Assembly (NCBI GenBank): GCA_032164295.1
Contig: JAJHTX010000001.1
Location: forward strand, 1,860,001 to 1,924,000
Source: Inonotus obliquus
Taxonomy: Eukaryota; Basidiomycota; Agaricomycetes; Hymenochaetales; Hymenochaetaceae
Direction of reading: 5' to 3'
Length of the DNA stretch: 64,000 bases
How positions within the stretch are numbered: the stretch's first letter is position 1; every line of letters starts with the position of its first letter. A program made the translations under genes and the position numbers. A model generated the notes under the pieces. The model saw nothing but the letters and a program-made list of their open reading frames with translations. It made no database searches and was not told the origin of the DNA. Shown one piece after another: positions 56,705 through 64,000 of the stretch.

Positions 56705-58547
56705 TCATTCTTCACAGTAAATCTCGTCCAGGAGATCCTTGTAGGTTTCTTCCACAGCCTTCCTACGAATGTTTCCTTTGGTCTATGATGACGATTAGTT
56801 AGGTCATTGCTTTCACAATGGAGTAATTATAAGTTTTACTCACCGCCGTTCTCGGTAAACTTTTCCTGTCTACAACAATGACGAATTCGGGATCAGTTAT
56901 GCGCTCATGGAGATATCTTCGGGCGTGGAATGCACGTGTGCGTCTGATGATCTCGACCTTGAGCTTCTCATGATCCATCTCAGTTGCCGGTTCAACGAAG
57001 AGTGCGGGTGATGCGCGGCCCGTCCCAACGACGATGCACTCATCGACGAGGTCCCCGCAGGTCGCACGGACGTTCTCTTCAATTGCGCGAGTGTCGCACC
57101 GAAGACTGTTAAGGCTTTTGATCCAGTCATCATCACGTCCGCGGAAAATGTATTGACCAGGGCGTGCTTGAAGGAACAAGTCGCCCGTGTGGAAGTGTCC
57201 ATCGGGCTTGCGGAGGGAAGCGTGGGGACAATCAGGTGAATCGCTAAGGATAACCAATTCAAGTAATTGTCTGTTGGCATCCACTTGGCCACTGTCATTC
57301 CGCGATGCTGGTCCCGCGGGAAAGAAGCCGTAGTTCACCCCCTTCAACGGGCTCAGGAAGCGGGCATCGAGACCACCGGTTCTCTGCGAAAGCATCATAG
57401 CACCGCATTCTGTGCTTCCGAAAAGGTTCTAAAATGTTGCCATGTCATGAACAATGTACAATCAATTTGTCTCATGAATGGTACTCACAACTAGCCTGAG
57501 CTTATTCTGATAGCCAAAGTCCTCATCTTCCTGAGGAAGTGGGAGGCCGCTGTAGAGAATCGTATCCAAGCTCTGCAGGTAAGCGAGTAGCTTTGGGTTT
57601 TGACGCGCGTGTCGTATGTGAGTACTGAGGAACGAGGCAAACTGATGAAGACGATTCAATCCACAACGTGTGATCATATCGACCAGTTCTTCCGATGAAA
57701 AAGCGATTTTTGATGGCTGAATAGTACAGGACCCATGCTGGAGAGATCCTATCAACATGAATGTCTGTGCAATGTGGCACATACTACCCCTGCAATGGAA
57801 CGTTAGCTCAAGCTTCGACGTTCGAGGAGATTAACTTACATCCAGGTACTAACATCCTGTTTCAATGGATTGCCATGCACAGGTGTACTGGCTTCTCGTG
57901 ACTTGAAAACAACGCTGTCAATCCATCTCGCGTCGCAGCGAACGAGCTTTGGACTGCCAGACGTTGACCCACTGGTATGGAAAATGAATACGAGGTCACT
58001 CGATTCAAGAGTCGGGAAGGGGGGCAATGGTTCTTCCGCATAGCCTTCGAGGTCATCTAGCGATGCTACGCGCCGAGTAGGCACAGGAGGGTTTGCTACA
58101 ATACTTTCAAAACTTGGGTCATAGATGAGGGCCTTTGCGTTGGCGCGTTCCAAGAGCTCATAAACGACGGTTGGATTCGGCAGACGCAGGCTGAAGAGTT
58201 GAGGGATGAAGCCTGCTCTTGACATCCCGTAGATGTTCACTACATCAGAATATTCCATACCGGCTAGCCTGTTAAACGGATCAGTATAGAGCATACATGC
58301 GGCATGTTCATTCAACTCACCACATCCCTACGATGGATCGCGGGGCAAGTCCCCGAGCAGAGAGAACGGACGACCAGTATCTAGCAGCCAGCTCTACATC
58401 CGACTGGAACATCTTGTAAGACTTTGGTACCCAGGTACCTATAGCAGTCGAGGACTGAGACTTCTCTGCAATTCGGAAGGCATGTCTATCCGGATAACGC
58501 GCTGCCGCTTCTTCGAGTACGTTAAGGTGCGTCAGGAGGGAAGGCAT
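56705..58547 (-). CDS. stand-alone adenylate-forming enzyme (AMP-binding, acyl-CoA synthetase/NRPS-like)
   Basis: An ANL-superfamily enzyme that activates a carboxylic acid as an acyl-AMP. The start at 58547 gives MPSLLTHLNVLEEAAARYPD. Core motifs are in order: A3 FHTSGSTSGSPKL (phosphate loop), A5 NLFGSTECGAMM, A7 GHFHTGDLF, A8 YIFRGRDDDWIKS and A10 LPRTATKGNIRRK, with the catalytic Lys intact and read across a 60-nt intron. The end is DLLDEIYCEE. The length is about 540 residues in five exons. There is no condensation, carrier or reductase domain and none encoded next door. The TKGNIRRK form is common among basidiomycete acetyl-CoA synthetase-like proteins. The acid activated cannot be predicted. 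An in-frame ATG at 58637 could give a longer N-terminus. Confidence 0.88.
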
Positions 58548-60219
58548 TGGGAGAGAGGAGAGCGAACTTGGGAATGACTCAACTGATGATCGCGCAGTGT
58601 TACATTTATACTGCACATCCTGGCCCAAGGAGGGCAATGGAGGCGGAGTCAGTTGTCAGGACTAGGACGGTGATGCCGCACCGGGAGCAGGGGAAAGACT
58701 ATCACGTTTGGACAGCCACTGCATGGCTTGGTAACGGTAGAGTGTTGCATATTGCGGAAGCGGCTCTGGTTTGGGGCCGACCAAGAAAGAGGCAATCAGG
58801 CCGAAAAACACAAACGTTTGGCATAGTCCCACGCAGGTAAGTTTGAGAAAAAGGACAAATTTGATCTTGATCCGCTCAGAAACAGACTAGGAGAGCAGAG
58901 CTGAGACCGAAAATAGCAAGGCACGGCGAGATGGAAAGAGATTGATTGCTGTGCGAGAGGCAACTAAAGACCTTGGAAAAGGTAAACTTTAGAGTTGCAC
59001 TTTGAGTTACAGGCGTCGGAGACTGGCGCGTCGGTCGCGCGACTTCCTTTTATGGTATTATCTTTGTCATACTCCGATTCAAGCTCGACTACCAGACCCA
59101 GGGAAGACGACCGTCTAGCACAGAATTCGAGTCATTAACTGCGTACAGCTACGGACGAGTCATCTGCATATTCTGCGCTAAATTTCCTTGTATTTTGAAT
59201 TGAAATCAATCTCATGCTATGCATTTTCTTGACGCCGATTAGTCACGGGAGTCACTTGCGACTCTTTGATTGATGTCGAGTCGAGTGTTTTGTGTGGGTG
59301 AATGATTGAATCGTGAGCGCTGAAACTGTGCCAGGAGCCCTTCGAACTGTCATGCGGTGCGCAGTGATGCCTGAGTCTGATTCGTCTCACTTGAGGACCT
59401 AAGCAGTCTGTTCAAGCCTTCAGCATTATCAGGAACCAAAACACTGCCATTTTTTCCCTTTAGACTTTTTTTGATGAAGCCGTCTTATATTCTGCATTCA
59501 TCCGGCATCGGTTCAAGGCGTTCGGATTGAAAACGGATTGTTGACAAGTTTCATTTCTGTTTCTGCGTGTTTGGCCGCTGGCGAAGAAAGTCCGCTCATG
59601 TCCGTTCAAGTTGGCTGAACCTACGAACACGGAGGATGATTCGCTGGTACAATGTTCCGTGAATTTGCATCTGCATCCGCGTCGCTACTATTGCGAGCGA
59701 ATGTAGAGAAACGGTGGCGGGTTTTGCATCCATGAGGACGGGTAACGTCCCGACGGTAGACGGGATGCATCAATATTGATTCACCAGCTTGGAATGCTAT
59801 ACTGCCATCGGATTGGCTACCATGACAAAAACGACAGGGGGATACGCTATACGGAAACTGCTTCCGTGGTCATTGTGAACAAGTTTCAGTTAACAGCTAG
59901 TGCCAAACGACGATGTAGAGCATTGCACGTGGAAGATGGTACCAAAAGAGGAAGGTCTTCGCTGATCCGGAATTTTGCGATTTACATTCCTAATTCGTCC
60001 AACAGCTAACTGCACATTTTACTTTCTTAGTCTCCGAGTCCTAGCAGCTCCGGTAGTACTCGATCCATGCAAATGCATGTATTAGCAGAAACGCCTTTCT
60101 CGTGAGTTCCTTACAGTTATTCGTAACTAGGCTTGATTAACTCGTTTTGGCACTCGCCAGCTCACTCTAATCAGGCGCCTGCACCAAGACAAATACGTAT
60201 CATTTCTGCCCGGCTGTCC
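58548..60219. other. 1.7-kb divergent intergenic region, the longest in the window
   Basis: It lies between the adenylate-forming gene (-) and the PPR gene (+). The longest open frame (59776-60009, plus) has no resemblance to known families. A small hairpin GGACG-GGTAA-CGTCC lies near 59736-59750. No tRNA, rRNA or transposon ends are recognisable. The length is unusual for this gene-dense window and may reflect complex regulation or a missed non-coding gene. Confidence 0.5.
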
Positions 60220-62829
60220 ATGCTTTGGAGTCTGTCGAGGCGATGGTACACCTATCGACCACATCTAGAAATCCGCCGCTTCCTTGTATTCATTCAGAGT
60301 CCATCTTCAGCAACTCGTCCTACCTCCAGCGCTTCGGCGACTACCTCTCCCCGACCCGACCCGACCCTTTCTGCAACGCGCCGACAATCGCTTGGCCACA
60401 AACAATGTCTTCCTGTCTCGGAGAAGGAAACCAAGAGGGATGGGTGTACCACAGTTATGGAGAATGTCACCAGTCCCCTCATCCCGGCGCCTTCCCTTCC
60501 GGAAGGTCTTGTCCCCTGGCTGGACGTACTATTCGCCGCCGGATTACCATCCCAAGAACATATCCGCGAACAACTCGACCGGAAACAGGACTGGATGCAA
60601 GTACTGGGAGATGGAGAAACGGTTTGCCGGGCTGCAGACGAGCTAGCACGAACAAATGTCCCTCAACGTGCCCTTTACATCTTGCATGCAGCACACAGCT
60701 TAGGATCGGCTTTCAAGCAAAACGTCTACGAACGCATTGCATACCGTCTCGCAACCCTGAGACAGTGGAAAGCGGTGTTGTCAATTGTCGAAATAGGGAA
60801 AAGTGTAACGAAGAAAACGACTGTCCGGCTCCTGAATTGGCGCGCAAGAGGCCTGGTGAACGTCCAGAATTATGCGGAGCTAAACGGAATTCTCGAGGAA
60901 TTTGCAAAATACGGCCTGAAGCCACAACGTCGTACGTTCATGTTGATCTTGCAGGGTCACCTACGCAACCACGACCTGGCTCGAGCAAAAGCGACGATCT
61001 CGGACATGGAGACAGCAGGCTTTCCTATCACTCCGGCGACGTATTCGGTAATCATTCCTGCTTACAGGAGGTTTGGTTTGGACGCCTTTATTCGGGATCA
61101 AGGATACGATTTCCTCAGGAGCAATTGTGTTCGCAGAGGAAGGGAGAAAATTTTGAACGGTCTCTTGCAACTACATCTCCACCAGCACGACCTCGACGGT
61201 GCCTTGCAACTCCTGGAGACTTATGGCTCGCTTTCCAAAGTTTCCGACGACAACAGTTCCGCTGCACGCGGCGCCCCAGAAAGCGCGACCGACAAAACAA
61301 GCATTTCTCGTCTTTCCCCAAAGGCACACCGTGCGACTTATAACATTCTGATAAACTACCTTTCAAAGTATGGTCCAGAATCATTGACCGGGATCCTCAA
61401 GCGAATGAGAAGTTGCGGCATCACACCGGACATTAAAGTCGGCGCAGCCCTTATTCGCATGTACTATTCTCGCGGCGAGGAACACCAAGCTCTAGTTATT
61501 CTCCGCGATTGCTGCAATCATCACGACCTATGCACGGATACATTACAGTCTCTAGGCTATCAACCACTGCACTCTGATCCTTCGGTATTTGCACCTTTCG
61601 TAGGTCGCCCATCAGCTGAATTGTTCAATGCTGTATTGCATGGAGCTATCCGAACTCGCGGTCTAGCCGCTACCCTTTCGGTCCTGAAACTCATGCAGAA
61701 TGCGCGATTAAAACCGAATAACAGGACATTTGAAACTTTCCTATGGCACCTTTCACGGGAGAGACCTATCATTACCGAAGACTTGGTCGAAATACTACGG
61801 TCCTTACTTTCGACGCGAGTTGATCCAACTTTAACTTCCCTCAATATTATTCTCCGCTCTATCGTGAACACTGCGAAGCGCTCCAAGTACCAGGAAGGCT
61901 GGAATGCGTTGGGAACCTATGTCCGCCTAGCGATCGAATCTATGAAGCTTCCAGAGTCGGAACGTGATCTTCCATCAGAGGAACAACGAACGGAACCGAC
62001 GTTTGACCCAGAGCTCTGCGTTACGGATTTACAATCAAGGATGTTCCGAGAAGTGTTAGGACCTTTGGTGACATCCTTACGTCGCCGTCGAGTGTTGGCT
62101 GATCGAGCAACCTTCTCACTCCGAATGCGTTATGATTCTTTTACGTTACGACCTTCCAGAACTCCTGAAGCTGTCGCTCGAAACTTACAGATCATGCGTG
62201 ATCGGGGTTTGTATCCAAACGTCTACCATTATGCAGCACTTATGGAAGCGCATTGTGGCGCAGGAAACATACGAGCGGCGCATGAAGTCCTTCAAAATGC
62301 GATTCAAGGCGGTTTAGTACCTCGAAAGAAATCAATCGTCATCCTGTATACGATCTTGATTTCAGCCAACGCTCGTATTGGTCGACCGGATCTTGCATTG
62401 AGTGTCTTCAGGGAAATGCTAAATGCGAATGTAGCACCAGATATGGCTTCAATAGACACATTGGTTGGGGCGTTCTTCGCTGTCAAGGCATTCCGTCTCG
62501 CTCGCCGTGTCTTGCTCGACCTTTGGCCGATGGTAGCCCCTTTCCCCATGGAAATACGCGACGCTCCCTTGATCGACTTGATCAAACATCTGAGGAGCAT
62601 TCGAGATCAAGCGGAGGCGCCAAGACGAGGGTTTAAGAAACCTACTGCTCTCAGTAGGCAGGAACTGATTCATCTGAGCAGAGAAATTGTCGCGAAGTGG
62701 AACGATGTCTTGGAGGCACAGCATGAAGATGGTGGACGATGGGACAATCATGCCAAGGAGGACGTCACACTTCAGTCTGATGTGGTTTCAGAGGCGAAGG
62801 CTCAACAGATGGGTGGTATCAATCAATAA
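60220..62829 (+). CDS. second pentatricopeptide repeat protein, probably mitochondrial, intronless
   Basis: One uninterrupted exon of 869 codons from the ATG at 60220. The head MLWSLSRRWYTYRPHLEIRR is basic and aromatic with no acidic residue until later, fitting mitochondrial import. A Ser/Thr/Pro-rich stretch follows. PPR units are visible across the body: YGLKPQRRTFMLILQGHLRN, AGFPITPATYSVIIPAYRRF, CGITPDIKVGAALIRMYYSR, ARLKPNNRTFETFLWHLSRE, RGLYPNVYHYAALMEAHCGA and ANVAPDMASIDTLVGAFFAV. The C-terminus is charged and lacks SMR or editing domains. Like the PPR gene at 14.5 kb it has no introns, but the two are not close in sequence by eye. RNA target unknown. Confidence 0.9.
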   Translation: MLWSLSRRWYTYRPHLEIRRFLVFIQSPSSATRPTSSASATTSPRPDPTLSATRRQSLGHKQCLPVSEKETKRDGCTTVMENVTSPLIPAPSLPEGLVPWLDVLFAAGLPSQEHIREQLDRKQDWMQVLGDGETVCRAADELARTNVPQRALYILHAAHSLGSAFKQNVYERIAYRLATLRQWKAVLSIVEIGKSVTKKTTVRLLNWRARGLVNVQNYAELNGILEEFAKYGLKPQRRTFMLILQGHLRNHDLARAKATISDMETAGFPITPATYSVIIPAYRRFGLDAFIRDQGYDFLRSNCVRRGREKILNGLLQLHLHQHDLDGALQLLETYGSLSKVSDDNSSAARGAPESATDKTSISRLSPKAHRATYNILINYLSKYGPESLTGILKRMRSCGITPDIKVGAALIRMYYSRGEEHQALVILRDCCNHHDLCTDTLQSLGYQPLHSDPSVFAPFVGRPSAELFNAVLHGAIRTRGLAATLSVLKLMQNARLKPNNRTFETFLWHLSRERPIITEDLVEILRSLLSTRVDPTLTSLNIILRSIVNTAKRSKYQEGWNALGTYVRLAIESMKLPESERDLPSEEQRTEPTFDPELCVTDLQSRMFREVLGPLVTSLRRRRVLADRATFSLRMRYDSFTLRPSRTPEAVARNLQIMRDRGLYPNVYHYAALMEAHCGAGNIRAAHEVLQNAIQGGLVPRKKSIVILYTILISANARIGRPDLALSVFREMLNANVAPDMASIDTLVGAFFAVKAFRLARRVLLDLWPMVAPFPMEIRDAPLIDLIKHLRSIRDQAEAPRRGFKKPTALSRQELIHLSREIVAKWNDVLEAQHEDGGRWDNHAKEDVTLQSDVVSEAKAQQMGGINQ

Positions 62830-63124
62830 TTCTATGTCGCGGTCAATCAGCTCTATGTAATGCAGAATAATTCTGGGTAATTTTGATGATGACAACATCG
62901 ACTAAGCTAAGACCTATTTGCCTATGGAAGATAATATAGGGGAATTTGTTATGATACATTGTGGTATGTAACCGCAAAGGGGTTAAGAGAATGCATGGAA
63001 TAATAGCTAGAACATACAGTACACCACTAAAACATCCATCTCAACTGAGATCTATCGGACACAATAATCAAGCGTTATTCATTGAGTAAGCGCCAACTTG
63101 CCCGCCGCCGGAACCATAGGTAAA
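62830..63124. other. 3' flanks of convergent PPR and YAP1-like genes
   Basis: 295 bp, AT-rich, no distinct element. Confidence 0.4.
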
Positions 63125-64000
63125 TTATTGTTTTCCGAATTGGGCATCAAGAATCCGAAGCGCTTCCCGTACGCCTGCGGCATCAACTTCACGGATATGC
63201 CGACGTCCGCACTCTCGAAGTTCTTCCTGGGGCACAAGTGAGGGACGGCCAACTGCCCCCGGGCCCAGACTCAACGCCGATGAAGTCGCAACCCGCGACT
63301 CGGGACCGGCGGGTTTATGACCTTGGTCACTAGAAGAAAACACCGGTAATGCTTGTGCTCGTTGTTCCTCCTGAGCTCGGAAATGAGCATGTGGGTCTGT
63401 CAGGAGGACGGGTTTATCCTTCCTGTCTAGTTTCCCATCGCCTAGATCCTCTTGCGGTTCTGGGACCGCCGGACTACGTGCGGCGTCGCGCTCAGGGGTT
63501 ATGGAACCCGGAGCTGGGTTGATAACTGCAACAGGCCCTGAGCACTTCGTCCTCCGTGCTACAACATCAGCCAACATGCTGCAAACGAAGCAAAATAGTC
63601 AGTTTCTGATCAACAGATGCGTATGAGGCAACAATACCTCAGGTCTGCGAAGGCAATGTTCGGGTGAGACTTAAGGCGTGCCCACGCCTCATTGGCGGGT
63701 ATTGTTTCGGACAACTTCGGAACTTTGCCCTCGGGCACGATTGAAACAGATGGAGCGAGGGGCTTTGCTGATGATGAGCTGCCTGAAGACCTGGAATTAT
63801 CCCGAATCGTGGGTACATGCAATGAATGGATGAGTTGCTTTGTCCCAAGCGATGCGACTTCATATGCATTCGAGCCATTCATTGCTATACTTGTGCTCGA
63901 GACTGTGCTTGGGTTGGGTTCGGGCGCATCAGCAGAACGAGAAACTTTTCCACAAGCTTCAGGATTAGGACAAGAGGCACATGCTGGAGCCACTGTACTC
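63125..64000 (-). CDS. C-terminal part of a probable AP-1-like (YAP1/Pap1) bZIP factor, cut by the window edge
   Basis: Two exons, 63638-64000 (continuing beyond the window) and 63125-63578, join in phase at DL|SMLADVV. The upstream part has a cysteine cluster (CASCPNPEAC), then a Ser-rich stretch. Next is IPANEAWARLKSHPNIAFAD, running into LSMLADVVARRTKCSGPVAV. The arrangement of a cysteine-rich patch, an AWxxLKxHP helix, a following D-L-xx-L segment and KCSG resembles the C-terminal cysteine-rich domain of fungal YAP1/Pap1. In those proteins oxidation of the cysteines hides the nuclear export signal. The end is REALRILDAQFGKQ. The bZIP would lie outside the window, so the family is a moderate guess. 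Confidence 0.5.

Noticed and set aside
54614..58547. A secondary-metabolite gene cluster made of the transporter and the adenylate-forming enzyme
   Set aside because: There are only two genes with no tailoring enzymes or pathway regulator nearby, and the transporter family is not a typical exporter for such clusters.
59776..60009. A 77-codon frame in the large divergent gap
   Set aside because: Short, no family resemblance and no convincing splice partners. It could not be separated from chance.
60225..61343. A 372-codon open frame on the plus strand overlapping the second PPR gene
   Set aside because: It lies entirely within the PPR coding frame, has biased Ser/Arg/Pro composition and no family motifs. 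The PPR frame is longer and carries repeated motifs, so this is a shadow frame.

Overview
The window is 64 kb of a filamentous basidiomycete nuclear genome, most likely an Agaricomycete. The evidence is about 29 closely packed genes (one per 2.2 kb), many introns of roughly 46-70 nt with GT..AG ends, several tiny exons, pyrimidine-rich 5' regions, and protein families typical of mushroom-forming fungi: GRIP golgin, CSL transcription factor, F-box protein, stand-alone adenylate-forming enzyme and paired MFS sugar transporters. Species cannot be named from the sequence. All gene models were built by reading protein families across splice sites by eye. Exon edges given with exact positions were checked for GT/AG and phase; other spans are outer limits only.

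Layout, left to right. 0-7.4 kb: the end of an unrecognised gene, RIO2 kinase (-), NAA40 histone acetyltransferase (+), the complex I ESSS subunit (+), glycine cleavage H protein (-) and PEX14 (-). 7.5-17.1 kb: mitochondrial EF-Tu (+), a GRIP golgin (+), a stomatin-like protein (+), a PPR protein (+) and a probable MIM2 (-). 17.4-23.5 kb: two tandem MFS sugar transporters (+). 23.8-24.1 kb: a 357-bp element with terminal inverted repeats (MITE-like). 24.3-33.1 kb: an ankyrin-PH-FFAT-ORD oxysterol-binding protein, a degenerate DEAD-box helicase of MRH4 type, and a DUF4203/TMEM198-type membrane protein. 34.5-44.3 kb: a hypothetical protein, a CSL (Su(H)/CBF) factor, pyruvate kinase and a DXD glycosyltransferase. 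44.8-51.0 kb: ribulose-5-phosphate epimerase (-), an F-box protein (+), XRCC2 (-) and SLX9 (+). 51.3-58.5 kb, all minus: a large coiled-coil protein, an SLC35F5/EamA transporter and an adenylate-forming enzyme. 60.2-64 kb: a second PPR protein (+) and the C-terminal part of a probable YAP1/AP-1 factor (-, cut by the window edge).

Most genes are ordinary housekeeping genes and do not form one pathway. Eight of about 29 products are predicted or known to be mitochondrial (ESSS, GCVH, EF-Tu, SLP2, two PPR proteins, MIM2, MRH4-like helicase), which may be chance. Central carbon metabolism is represented by pyruvate kinase, the pentose phosphate epimerase and the sugar transporters. I found no convincing new multi-gene system. 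The points most worth checking are the MITE-like inverted-repeat element, clustered micro-exons in the transporters and the epimerase, an initiator codon that forms the whole coding part of its exon (SLX9), a GC-AG intron (XRCC2), intron relocation between the tandem transporters, and a possible antisense gene between them. No rRNA, tRNA or CRISPR was seen.
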